The translations under genes were made by a program, and so were the position numbers. A stretch of 17,690 bases of DNA from Bdellovibrionales bacterium (GTDB lineage Bacteria; Bdellovibrionota; Bacteriovoracia; Bacteriovoracales; Bacteriovoracaceae). This document shows positions 1 to 6,783 of the stretch, piece after piece; within the stretch, counting starts at the first letter, position 1, and the number at the start of each line of letters is the position of its first letter. Location of the stretch: NCBI GenBank assembly GCA_005791855.1, contig SXUH01000109.1:1-17690 (forward strand), in the 5' to 3' direction. The notes beneath the pieces were generated by a model, which saw only the letters and a program-made list of their open reading frames with translations, had not been told where the DNA came from and made no database searches.

Positions 1-1
1 A

Positions 2-469
2 AGCCCGGCGCGTCTCATCCGAACCGTACTGCTTACAGGCCTCGACGATGTCGCTGCTGCGAGCTCGGAAGCAAGCTTGTCTGGTGTCATCGGAGCCGAA
101 CCAGCGGCAGGCATCCACCACGTCCTCGCTCCGGGCCCGGAAGCACGCCTGGCGGGTTTCGTCGGATCCGTACCACTTGCAAGCCTCGACGACTCCCCCG
201 CTCCGGGCCCGGAAGCACGACTGACGGGTATCGTCCGAGCCGAACCACCGGCAGGCGTCGACCACGTCGCTGCCGCGAGCTTCGAAGCAGACCTTGCGGG
301 TTTCGTCGGAGCCGTACCAGCGGCAGGAGTCGACGACCGAGCTAGAGTCCGCGCGGAAGCAGGCCCGGCGGGTTTCGTCGGAGCCGTACCACTTACAGCT
401 CTCCACCACCGCCGCGTCGTTTGCCCGGAAGCAGGCGAAGCAGGTCTCCTCGGAGCCGAACCAGCGGCA
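2..469 (-). repeat. Tandem 72-bp coding repeats, six full units plus a partial one
   Basis: Successive 72-base units encode the 24-residue repeats of the partial secreted protein. The best conserved DNA core encodes WFGSD/WYGSD followed by ACFR. Units fall into two types. One starts CR and follows a codon for Asp; the other starts CK and follows a codon for Glu. This fits amplification of a two-unit block. The array runs off the left edge. Confidence 0.85.
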
Positions 470-541
470 GGCGTCCGCGACGGACTGGCCCAAGGCCACG
501 GTGGTGGAGAGGAAAAAAGAAAGTACGATTAAGCTTCTCAT
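2..541 (-). CDS. Secreted two-cysteine 24-residue repeat protein, 3' end outside window
   Basis: No stop codon is reached before the left edge, so this is the N-terminal 180 residues of a longer protein. The ATG at 541 follows a GGAGG Shine-Dalgarno (SD) sequence five bases upstream. Residues 1-19 form a Sec signal peptide (hydrophobic core, ALG-Q cleavage region). From residue 25 there are seven tandem units of exactly 24 residues, the seventh cut by the edge. The consensus is CRWFGSDETRQACFRARSSD followed by VVDA, with cysteines in a C-x11-C spacing. Unit 1 has an extra cysteine (ETCFAC). The layout resembles small disulfide-braced helical hairpins, which is inference from spacing only. A protein of the same design lies at 13924-14589. 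I do not recognise a named family. It was missed by simple stop-to-stop ORF finding because it is partial. The reading frame is certain; the function is unknown. Confidence 0.88.
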   Translation of the reverse strand, partial: MRSLIVLSFFLSTTVALGQSVADACRWFGSEETCFACFRANDAAVVESCKWYGSDETRRACFRADSSSVVDSCRWYGSDETRKVCFEARGSDVVDACRWFGSDDTRQSCFRARSGGVVEACKWYGSDETRQACFRARSEDVVDACRWFGSDDTRQACFRARSSDIVEACKQYGSDETRRA

Positions 542-639
542 CCGGGCCTCCGCGCCTTAGGGATTCGTGGGCGCGCCAGCTTAATGCGACTTTCGGTTGC
601 GACCTAGGGGTTTCGAAGAACCGTGTAAGAAGGTAACGC

Positions 640-1590
640 TCAGTCGATCCCGACGTACTTCCGGAACCCGACCTTCTTGAGCTTTTCCTTGAGGCTCACC
701 CCGGTGTTCAGGGCGGCGTCCTCGAAGCTCAGGGTGGAGGAGCCGATCTCCTCCACGGTGTTCGTACTGAAGGTCTCCCCGGCCGGGTCCTGGAGCCGGA
801 TGCTCACCTTCTGCTTCACCAGGAAGAGGTTCCCCTGCTTCTGGTCCAGCATCTCACCCCCGACCCGGAAGATGAGGGGCGCCTCCAGCTCGGAGATCCG
901 GTACCCCTGCTCCGTCACGGCGGTCTTAAGGACGTTGGCGGTCTGCTGGAACTTCGGATCCTCGAGCAGGATGGAGAAGGAGACCCCGTCGAGCTTCGTC
1001 CTCGCCTGCTCCCGGTAGCCCTGGAGCTTGCTCTGGTCAGCGCCCACGGGTGCGCCGAGGGATCCGAGGATGGCGAGGACCGCCTCGTACTCCTCCAGTT
1101 CGGCGTGGAGCTTCGGGGAGCTCCGGAGGTACCCGACCGAGGTCGCCTGGAGCTTCTGCTCGATCGAAGCCGCGAGCCGATCGCGCTGGCCTCCGTAGGT
1201 CTGAAGGACCGAAGCCTTCTCCACCTGGACGAGGACCAGGAAGTCGAAGTCTTCGGTCTGATGAGTCTTTAGCACTTTGTATCCCGTGAGGTCCACCTTC
1301 GAGGTCTCGAGCTCCAGCGTGCTCCGGATCACGTTGCTCCGAGCGTGGGAGCTCGTCACCGAGTCCTGCTTGAACTTCGAGGAGACCACCGTCTTGATCT
1401 GCGCGGCGATCTCGCGGAGGGCGTCCTTGATCGCCGGGTCCTTCGCGGCCCCCTTCCCGGAGGCGTAGAAGAACTGCTCGTCGGAGGTGTTCGGCTCCAG
1501 GTACCACTGCGGGTACTGGGCCCGGCGGTCCTTCTTCGAAGCACAGGAGACGAGCAGAACGAGGAGGAGGAGGTGGCCCAGGGACTTCAA
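640..1590 (-). CDS. LPP20-family outer-membrane lipoprotein
   Basis: 316 residues. A lipoprotein signal with lipobox LVSC puts the lipidated cysteine at residue 16. After it, PQWYLEP (27-33) and a region ending in KDALREIAAQIKTVVSSKF match the LPP20 pattern of a Trp-containing entry followed by an Ala-rich helix. The C-terminal half (about 200-316) is a second alpha/beta region of unknown role. The start is TTG, two bases after the TAA of the CsgG-like gene. GGGAG inside the end of that gene serves as SD, so translation is probably coupled. It is last in a three-lipoprotein operon. LPP20-type proteins such as Vibrio FlgP act at the outer membrane, often near flagella or envelope assemblies. 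The specific role here is unknown. Confidence 0.82.
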   Translation of the reverse strand: MKSLGHLLLLVLLVSCASKKDRRAQYPQWYLEPNTSDEQFFYASGKGAAKDPAIKDALREIAAQIKTVVSSKFKQDSVTSSHARSNVIRSTLELETSKVDLTGYKVLKTHQTEDFDFLVLVQVEKASVLQTYGGQRDRLAASIEQKLQATSVGYLRSSPKLHAELEEYEAVLAILGSLGAPVGADQSKLQGYREQARTKLDGVSFSILLEDPKFQQTANVLKTAVTEQGYRISELEAPLIFRVGGEMLDQKQGNLFLVKQKVSIRLQDPAGETFSTNTVEEIGSSTLSFEDAALNTGVSLKEKLKKVGFRKYVGID

Positions 1591-1592
1591 GC

Positions 1593-2621
1593 TTACTCCC
1601 GCTCTTTGAGCTGGCTCGCGAGCTGCCGGCCCTTCTCGAGCCTCGCCGCGATCCGCTTCACACCGTCGTTGATCTCCGGCACGGGCTTCACGGCGATCTC
1701 GTCGGCGGCCTTGTAGTACTTCTCGGCCTCCGCCAGATCGCCGTGGGCCTCGAGGAGGACGGCGTAGTTGTAGTTGGCGACGTAGCTCTTCCAGCTCACC
1801 GACTCCCCGAACTTCTGGAACCGCTCGAGGGACTTGTCCACCCGGCCGGCCTTGGCGAACTCGAAGGCGGACTTGAAGAGCTCCTCCTGCTTGCCGGAGG
1901 TTTCCACGTTGTCGTCGTCGATCTCATCCAGGAGCGCGACCTCGAGGACGTACTTCGTCGGCGCGACCTTGGCGATGAGGTCCTTGGAGATCTTCCGGAG
2001 CATGGAGCTCAGGACTTCGCTGCCGCCGGGGATGCTTCCGCCGTCCGGGCACTTCGAGTACGATTCGGATTCGGTGAAGGTGTTGGAGAAGACGTAGTTT
2101 CCGGTGGCGGTGTCGACGAGCTTGACTAGGATGCTCACCCCGTAGGTCTTCTCCTGGCAGCTCACGGTGTACTCTTCGTACCGCTCGCACCCGCCCTTCT
2201 TGTTGTGGTAGGCGCACCGAGAGCGGGATTCGTTCCGGTAGGCGTCGGAGGAGGTCACGGAGACCACTTCTCCGCTGAAGATTCCCTGAGCGCCGACCAG
2301 CTTCCCGACCTTGATCCGCTGTTCCGGATCCACGGCCCAGGAAGAAGAGAGCTGCTGCTCGGCGAGGATGTTGGCGAGGTTCTTCCGCTCGACCACCTGG
2401 AAGTACGGCTTCTTCCCGTCGAGCGAGTACCCGCCGAGGGCGCCTTCGATCACTCCGCTCACGCCGATCCGGTCCTTCTCAAAGGTGTCGAAGGCGACGG
2501 TGCGGATGGAAGCGACCTGGTGCTCCTGCGCCGGCTCGATGGCCTGGAAGGCGATCTTTTGCTTGGATGCGCATGAGACAAGGGTTAACGACAGTAGACA
2601 TAATGTCCATCTAGCTTTCAT
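1593..2621 (-). CDS. CsgG/HfaB-like lipoprotein with TPR-like C-terminal tail
   Basis: 342 residues. The lipobox LVSC gives Cys17. Residues 36-125 follow the CsgG pattern: VASIRTVAFDTFE strand, then YFQVVERKNLANILAEQQL, then KVGKLVGAQGIFSGEV. This is the nucleotide-binding-like alpha/beta fold of the curli secretion channel family. A cysteine-rich insert (Cys136, 145, 155, 191) replaces the usual smooth transmembrane hairpin region, and VSILVKLVDTATGNYVFSNT follows. Residues 245-310 look like one or two TPR helices (YNYAVLLEAHGDLAEAEKYY). ATG at 2621 has AGGAG as SD. It is the middle gene of a lipoprotein operon with LPP20-like partners, so an envelope-anchored complex is likely. No curlin genes (csgA/B) are nearby, so curli export is not implied. 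Confidence 0.82.
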   Translation of the reverse strand: MKARWTLCLLSLTLVSCASKQKIAFQAIEPAQEHQVASIRTVAFDTFEKDRIGVSGVIEGALGGYSLDGKKPYFQVVERKNLANILAEQQLSSSWAVDPEQRIKVGKLVGAQGIFSGEVVSVTSSDAYRNESRSRCAYHNKKGGCERYEEYTVSCQEKTYGVSILVKLVDTATGNYVFSNTFTESESYSKCPDGGSIPGGSEVLSSMLRKISKDLIAKVAPTKYVLEVALLDEIDDDNVETSGKQEELFKSAFEFAKAGRVDKSLERFQKFGESVSWKSYVANYNYAVLLEAHGDLAEAEKYYKAADEIAVKPVPEINDGVKRIAARLEKGRQLASQLKERE

Positions 2622-2658
2622 AGATCTCCTCTTGAGATGTGGTGAGTGGGGGTCGTGC

Positions 2659-3339
2659 TTAGTTGCTCGCCGGAGTCCGGTCGGCGAATTCCTTCGGGGC
2701 TTCCGAGAGGGATTTCAAGAGGTCGCTCTTGCCGGCCGTCTGTTCCTTGTTAAGAACCTTGGCGAGGGTGTTCTTCACCACTTCCTCGAGGGTCTTCTTA
2801 CTTAGCTTCACGAGCACCTTGCAGTTGTAGACCGAGTTCGCTCCCCCGGCCTGTGAGTAGTCTCTCTCTTCCCAGGTGGTGGAGACGACCTGCACGCCCG
2901 GGAGCATGGACTTGGCTTCCGAGGAGAGGATCGAAGCGAAGTTCCGGTCCACTCCGTTGCCGCTTGACTCCATCTTATTGATCACGGCCTTCCCTTCGGC
3001 CGTCTCGGACATCTTCGAGGTGATGAAGGTTCCCATCTCCTGCGCGATCTCCTGGCGCGCTCTGGCCTTGGCGGACTCGCAGCCCGCCATGCGGTCGTTC
3101 ACGTCACCGGAGTCGCCCACGAAGAAGCGGTCCGGGCTGCTTTCTTTCTGTTCGTTGAAGGTCATGAAGTCCCAAGACCACTGCGGCGCCTCTTCGTGGC
3201 TCCGGTCTCTTACGATGTAGTTTCTCTGAACGACCTTCGCGGACTGCGGGGCCTGTGCTTTCTCACCGTGCTTGGTTCCCGCACAGCTGGTAAGGATGAG
3301 ACCGGACATGAGAGCCAAAGCGATTTTAGAAGTCGACAT
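2659..3339 (-). CDS. LPP20/FlgP-like lipoprotein
   Basis: 226 residues. The signal peptide ends in lipobox LTSC (Cys19). The mature part contains APQWSWDFMTF (51-61) and then FFVGDSGDV followed by an Ala-rich helix (SAKARARQEIAQEMGTFI), the LPP20-type layout. The C-terminal part (YNCKVLVKLSKKTLEEVV) fits the closing strand and helix. ATG at 3339 has a strong AGGAGG four bases upstream. It is the first gene of the operon, with 37 bases to the CsgG-like gene. The AT-rich 3340-3420 stretch ahead of it probably holds the operon promoter, but no clear hexamer pair stands out. LPP20 assignment is by motif only. The partners suggest an outer-membrane complex. Confidence 0.78.
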   Translation of the reverse strand: MSTSKIALALMSGLILTSCAGTKHGEKAQAPQSAKVVQRNYIVRDRSHEEAPQWSWDFMTFNEQKESSPDRFFVGDSGDVNDRMAGCESAKARARQEIAQEMGTFITSKMSETAEGKAVINKMESSGNGVDRNFASILSSEAKSMLPGVQVVSTTWEERDYSQAGGANSVYNCKVLVKLSKKTLEEVVKNTLAKVLNKEQTAGKSDLLKSLSEAPKEFADRTPASN

Positions 3340-3436
3340 AATCCTCCTGATTAAAAGAAAAACAATTTGGATGAAAAAAATTTTAACACACGAAGAATTT
3401 TTTAATAGAAGAAGTTTTTGCTGATGAAGAGATGGT

Positions 3437-3478
3437 GCGATGTTTCAATAGAGTTTTAATCTCCTACTGAAACATCGC
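3437..3478 (-). terminator. Perfect 11-bp hairpin between orphan gene and lipoprotein operon
   Basis: Arms GCGATGTTTCA (3437-3447) and TGAAACATCGC (3468-3478) are exact inverted repeats around a 20-base loop. The loop can add an inner five-pair stem with one bulge. It lies 22 bases past the stop of the minus-strand gene 3501-3899, which suggests a terminator. No uridine run follows directly on either strand, so an operator or RNA regulatory element for the lipoprotein operon is equally possible. Confidence 0.5.
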
Positions 3479-3500
3479 TAAGAAAGCTAGGAACGAAGAC

Positions 3501-3899
3501 CTATCGACAGATGATCTTGAAGTTGAAGTTCCTTCGGATGGTTAACGTTCCAGCGAAGGATCTCCCACCGGGCTGGAGGACCATGTTCACGATCGCCCCT
3601 TGTTTCACGTCATTTCCGATGATCGCAGAGTTCCCCTGGAGGAAGCTCACCGGGATGTCCGCAGCGAGCCCGAAGATTTCGCCGCTTCGGCCATCGGTTT
3701 GCTTGCCGACGACCAGGTGGTTGAAGAACTGGTTGCCTCTCCGGTCGTTGATCCGAAGCGAGGTGTCTCCGATGCAGAAGCCGAGGTAGTTGGCCGCGTA
3801 GTACAGGCACGGGTTCTGCACGTCGCAGGTAAGAGAAACGGATCGCTGAGCGAAGGCAGAGGTGGTTGAGAGAGCGAGGGCAAGGATGAGAGCTTTCAT
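3501..3899 (-). CDS. Small secreted protein, unknown function
   Basis: 132 residues. Sec signal peptide MKALILALALSTTSAFA is followed by a mature domain of about 115 residues. It is rich in alternating hydrophobic residues (beta-like) and has four cysteines: C25, C31, one in GFCIG, and the penultimate residue in IICR. ATG at 3899 is preceded by AGGAG. The gene is monocistronic and divergent from the methyltransferase. It resembles the other 130-150-residue secreted orphans of this window in size and style, although I see no clear sequence match among them. No function can be assigned. Confidence 0.8.
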   Translation of the reverse strand: MKALILALALSTTSAFAQRSVSLTCDVQNPCLYYAANYLGFCIGDTSLRINDRRGNQFFNHLVVGKQTDGRSGEIFGLAADIPVSFLQGNSAIIGNDVKQGAIVNMVLQPGGRSFAGTLTIRRNFNFKIICR

Positions 3900-3997
3900 G
3901 GGGTCTCCTGTTTTGAGTTAAGGGCCGCACCATATGTGATCACGGAAGTTTTTCCTATTTAAAATGTAGGATTTCCCCGAAAGAAGTGTTTCAAAAA

Positions 3998-4003
3998 TTG
4001 ACA
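3998..4003 (+). promoter_or_regulatory. Perfect -35 hexamer TTGACA upstream of methyltransferase
   Basis: TTGACA lies in the 191-base divergent intergenic region, 88 bases before the methyltransferase ATG. No good -10 box occurs at 16-18 bases. The nearest AT-rich candidate is in ATTAATAATT (4024-4033), so a long spacer or a chance match is possible. The rest of 3900-4090 holds only SD sites and AT-rich DNA. Confidence 0.3.
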
Positions 4004-4090
4004 CACATCTCCTCGATTCCAGCATTAATAATTCTTAGGTCAGCGGCCCGGTGCTTTCGTAGTAGCCTTACCACGAATCAAGGAGGAGAT

Positions 4091-4912
4091 ATGGATGTAC
4101 CAATGAGTCCGAACCGCGCGCTCTGGGAGAAAGGTGACTTCACCCGCCTGGCCGCGACGATGCGAGAGAGCGGGGAACAGCTCGTGAAAACTCTCGGGAT
4201 AGAAAGAGGAATGAGGGTCCTTGACCTGGGTTGCGGAGACGGCACCACTGCCCTCCCCGAAGCGAAGCTCGGCGCGGAGGTCCTCGGGGTCGACATCGCT
4301 GCGAACTTAGTGGAGGCCGGGAATCGACGGGCACGGGAGGCAGGCCTTCCGAATGTAAAGTTCCAGCACGGCGACGCCTGTAGCCTCGATCTTCCGGATC
4401 GCACCTTCGACCGAGTGGTGTCGATCTTCGGCGCCATGTTCGCGCCGAAGCCCTTCGACGTTGCCCGGGAAATGGTCCGAGTAACGAAGCCCGGGGGCGT
4501 GATCACCATGGGAAACTGGATCCCCGGCGACCCCACCCTCGTCGCGCAGGTCCTCCGGGTCAGCTCGGCCCACACCCCTGCTCCCCCGGAGGGCTTCATC
4601 AGTCCGATGACCTGGGGAAAGGAAGAAACCGTCTACGAGCGGTTCACTAAGGCTGGAGTTCCGAAGGGAGACATCTCCTTTAGCAGAGAGACCTACGTGT
4701 TCAACCACCCGGGCACGCCGCGGGAGTTCCTCCGACTCTTCCGAGAGTACTACGGGCCCATGATGAACGCCTTCGAAGCCGCGGAGAAGAACGGCAAGGC
4801 GAAGCAGCTCTTGGCGGAGCTCGAAGAGCTCTTCGAAGCCCAGAACCAGGGCCGCGGCGGGAAGACGTCGATCCCGGCGACCTTCCTGCGGGTGACGGTG
4901 AGGGTTTCCTAG
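4091..4912 (+). CDS. Class I SAM-dependent methyltransferase (type 11/UbiE-like)
   Basis: 273 residues from ATG 4091, chosen because AGGAGGAG ends two bases before it. A longer in-frame ATG at 3986 lacks an SD and would cover the promoter region. The Rossmann methyltransferase motifs are plain. Motif I is VLDLGCGDG (43-51), the acidic ribose contact is GVDIA (D68), the adenine-side motif is HGDACSLDLPD (93-103), and FDRVVSIFGAMF follows. The post-motif is VRVTKPGGVITMGNW. The C-terminal half has a substrate-cap-like helical region (FLRLFREYYGPMMNAFE). Similar proteins methylate small molecules or quinone/lipid precursors; the substrate here is unknown. It is monocistronic. Its stop is three bases from the stop of the convergent cysteine-rich gene. 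Confidence 0.88.
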   Translation: MDVPMSPNRALWEKGDFTRLAATMRESGEQLVKTLGIERGMRVLDLGCGDGTTALPEAKLGAEVLGVDIAANLVEAGNRRAREAGLPNVKFQHGDACSLDLPDRTFDRVVSIFGAMFAPKPFDVAREMVRVTKPGGVITMGNWIPGDPTLVAQVLRVSSAHTPAPPEGFISPMTWGKEETVYERFTKAGVPKGDISFSRETYVFNHPGTPREFLRLFREYYGPMMNAFEAAEKNGKAKQLLAELEELFEAQNQGRGGKTSIPATFLRVTVRVS

Positions 4913-4915
4913 GAG

Positions 4916-5137
4916 CTAGAACGGCGGAGGGAAGATCGGACCAGGGCCGCAGCCCGCGGTGCAAGTGTAGCCAGGAGACGGAACGTTGCAGACCCAGAAG
5001 GTGGCCTGGGTCGTACAGCTACTTCGACCGCCGGGGAAGCACCCGGGTTCGGAGGAGTCACAGGAAACGGCACCGCTCATGAGGCTCTCAAGCGGAGCGA
5101 GGGTGAGAAGGCCGAAGAGAAAGAATCCGCTGCGCAT
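4916..5137 (-). CDS. Small secreted six-cysteine, proline-tailed protein
   Basis: 73 residues with a hydrophobic signal peptide (about 1-25, GAVS end). The mature peptide of about 48 residues contains six cysteines, enough for three disulfides, and ends in the proline-rich GPGPIFPPPF. ATG at 5137 has AGGA six to seven bases upstream. It converges on the methyltransferase with three bases between stops. Size, signal and cysteine content recall secreted inhibitor or toxin-like peptides, but no family is recognisable and this remains speculation. A short ORF of this kind could also be over-called. The signal peptide and SD support it. Confidence 0.6.
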   Translation of the reverse strand: MRSGFFLFGLLTLAPLESLMSGAVSCDSSEPGCFPGGRSSCTTQATFWVCNVPSPGYTCTAGCGPGPIFPPPF

Positions 5138-5186
5138 GGGCCATCCTGATGAATCTAATCTAAGGATAGCACATCCGATCGCTGAT

Positions 5187-5567
5187 TCAACCGGCCCTTC
5201 TGTGCCGGAGGAATTGTCTGACGGTTTGGATCAAGCATCCGAGCAGGGCCACCACCAGCATCGCAATGGTCGCCTCGTCGATCAGGGCAGGGTCCGAGTC
5301 AACGCCGAAGGTCCGGTTCACGACGAGCTTCACATAGGACGGCGGGACGCTCGTGTCTCCGAGCCTCTCCTTCACCTGCCAGTGCCAGTCGGTGAGGAAG
5401 CAGTAGCCAAACCCGTACCAGGCCCCGAACCCGGCCCAGCTCAGGAGGGTGAGCCCGAGGGTCACCTGGGCAATCCTCAGGGTTCGGAGGGACATCCAGA
5501 ACGTCAGGTTGATGAGGATGACGGTGAGGTGGACGATGTGGAAGATGGCGTCTAGGGCCCGGAGCAT
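5187..5567 (-). CDS. DUF2784-like integral membrane protein
   Basis: 126 residues with three likely membrane segments (about 8-28, 33-56, 96-118). Between segments two and three is GYCFLTDWHWQVKERLG (54-70) and then PPSYVK, the signature I associate with DUF2784-type small membrane proteins. ATG at 5567 directly follows the TAG of the upstream gene (TAGATG) with no clear SD, so translation should depend on coupling. It is last of a three-gene operon with a CxxC protein and a secreted protein. The biochemical role of the family is unknown. Confidence 0.75.
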   Translation of the reverse strand: MLRALDAIFHIVHLTVILINLTFWMSLRTLRIAQVTLGLTLLSWAGFGAWYGFGYCFLTDWHWQVKERLGDTSVPPSYVKLVVNRTFGVDSDPALIDEATIAMLVVALLGCLIQTVRQFLRHRRAG

Positions 5568-5936
5568 CTACGGGAACCAGGTGCGGAGTTCGTGGATGAG
5601 CTCACCGACGTTCCGGATCTCTGAAAGGGCCGATGGTCCGAGGAGCAGGTCGAGGCCCTGGGGGCCGTTTCGAAAGATCGCCGGAAGCTCGACCCCCCGG
5701 TGGAATTCTTCCTCGAACTGATCTCGGTAGAGGAAGCGCGCCGGAAGCGGAAGCTCCCTCAGGTACTCACGCCACTCCTTCTTCTGCGTGAAGGCGCCGT
5801 AGGTGAGAGCGCAGAGGTCACAGGCATACGTGCCGGGGGAAACGATCTTATGGACGGCGTCGAGCACGCTGTTTAGCACTCCGCTGTCAGCGGCGTAGAC
5901 GAAGATGATCTCTGAGGTCGCTTCCGCGGGTCGCAT
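5568..5936 (-). CDS. Conserved small CxxC protein, unknown function
   Basis: 122 residues from ATG 5936. GGAG at the end of the upstream gene is the SD, and the upstream TAA is one base away (TAACATG). A longer frame to 6047 would add an unlikely Arg-rich leader inside the neighbour. There is no signal peptide. The N-terminus has a strand IIFVYAADSG followed by SVLDAVHKIVSPGTY, then CDLCALT (C39, C42, a possible metal or redox site) and KKEWREYL. A later stretch reads FLYRDQFEEEF. I have an impression of similar uncharacterised proteins in other bacteria but can name no domain. Coupling to a membrane protein and a secreted protein suggests a shared envelope-related task. Confidence 0.72.
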   Translation of the reverse strand: MRPAEATSEIIFVYAADSGVLNSVLDAVHKIVSPGTYACDLCALTYGAFTQKKEWREYLRELPLPARFLYRDQFEEEFHRGVELPAIFRNGPQGLDLLLGPSALSEIRNVGELIHELRTWFP

Positions 5937-5937
5937 G

Positions 5938-6621
5938 TTAGTTCTCCAGGATCGTAAGGGCTTCGATCTGCTCCCACCGCCCGTCGACGTTCGCCTTGAA
6001 CGGAGTCGTGCCGGTGGTCCGGACGATCTCCTGCGTTTCCTTTTCAAGGTAGAGGTAGATCGGCGCCACGGCGAGGTTCACGAAGAAATTACTCGGCTTC
6101 ATCCGGACCTTCAGTAGCTTCTTCCCTCCCTCTTCGACCGTGTCTTCGAGGAGAAGCTCGAACTCGTAAGACGTCAGCCGGTCGAGGACGCCGAACCGGA
6201 TGGTGAGCTCTTTGCTTTCCAGGAACGCCTTCCAGTGCTTTTTTATGAAGTCCAGGAGGTCCGGAGCGAAGACGAGGTTCTTCTGCGACTTCTCGGAGTC
6301 TTCCTTCTCGTGGCCCTGTCTCCGATAGCGGTAGGTGACCCGCCCGTCCTTTAGCTCAGCGGATCCGAATTCCGAGAGGAGTTTCTGGTCGATGGAGTAG
6401 GACCGGAGGCTCCCGTTGTCTGTGACGGCCCTTTCTTCCACGACCAGCTCCCCCTTCGCGTCGTAGAACCGCGTGATGGTCTCCGCCCCCCTCTTCTCCC
6501 GGTAGAACTTGTAGATGGGCTTGGTCTGGTTGGCGTCTTGCAGGGAGTAGAGGGTCCCAGCGTGGGTCCCGGTCTGCGCCACGGCCGTGCATGAAAAAAG
6601 TATGAGAAGGACGAGACTCAC
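5938..6621 (-). CDS. Secreted protein, unknown function
   Basis: 227 residues from a GTG start at 6621 with GGGAGG about six bases upstream. The signal peptide (MSLVLLILFSCTAVAQ) lacks basic residues before the hydrophobic core, which is unusual. AVA-Q is a plausible signal peptidase I site; the internal FSC is not a proper lipobox. The mature part is beta-rich with YKFYREKRG and ITRFYDAKGELVVEER early, then DLLDFIKKHW and YEFELL. It ends in NLAVAPIYLYLEKETQEIVR, a pattern common in periplasmic beta-sheet proteins of the DUF3108 kind (weak resemblance). It is the first gene of a three-gene operon. No function can be assigned. Confidence 0.75.
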   Translation of the reverse strand: MSLVLLILFSCTAVAQTGTHAGTLYSLQDANQTKPIYKFYREKRGAETITRFYDAKGELVVEERAVTDNGSLRSYSIDQKLLSEFGSAELKDGRVTYRYRRQGHEKEDSEKSQKNLVFAPDLLDFIKKHWKAFLESKELTIRFGVLDRLTSYEFELLLEDTVEEGGKKLLKVRMKPSNFFVNLAVAPIYLYLEKETQEIVRTTGTTPFKANVDGRWEQIEALTILEN

Positions 6622-6783
6622 CGGGTCCTCCCGTGTTGGCCCTGCACCATCCTACCACTGGAAGTAAAACGCTAAAGCTTTATTTAAACTTAAAAATTCT
6701 CTCTACCGCCGCTGCCTCCCATGTCTTCTCCTCGCAGGGCCGTAAGACTTTCTTCAGAGTTTCTTCAATAAAGGAGGATTTTT

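Noticed and set aside
77..532. Plus-strand 151-codon open frame with its own internal repeats
   Set aside because: It is the antisense shadow of the minus-strand cysteine-repeat gene. The minus frame has a signal peptide, SD and regular cysteine spacing; this one has none.
1593..2621. Curli secretion gene csgG proper
   Set aside because: The fold motif is CsgG-like, but no csgA, csgB, csgE or csgF is nearby and the protein has an atypical cysteine insert and TPR-like tail, so no gene symbol is given.
3986..4090. N-terminal extension of the methyltransferase to an ATG at 3986
   Set aside because: The extension has no SD, covers a consensus -35 hexamer, and adds non-family sequence. ATG 4091 has a strong AGGAGGAG.
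5937..6047. Upstream start for the CxxC protein
   Set aside because: It would add an Arg/Ser-rich leader overlapping the neighbouring gene. ATG 5936 with its GGAG fits better.
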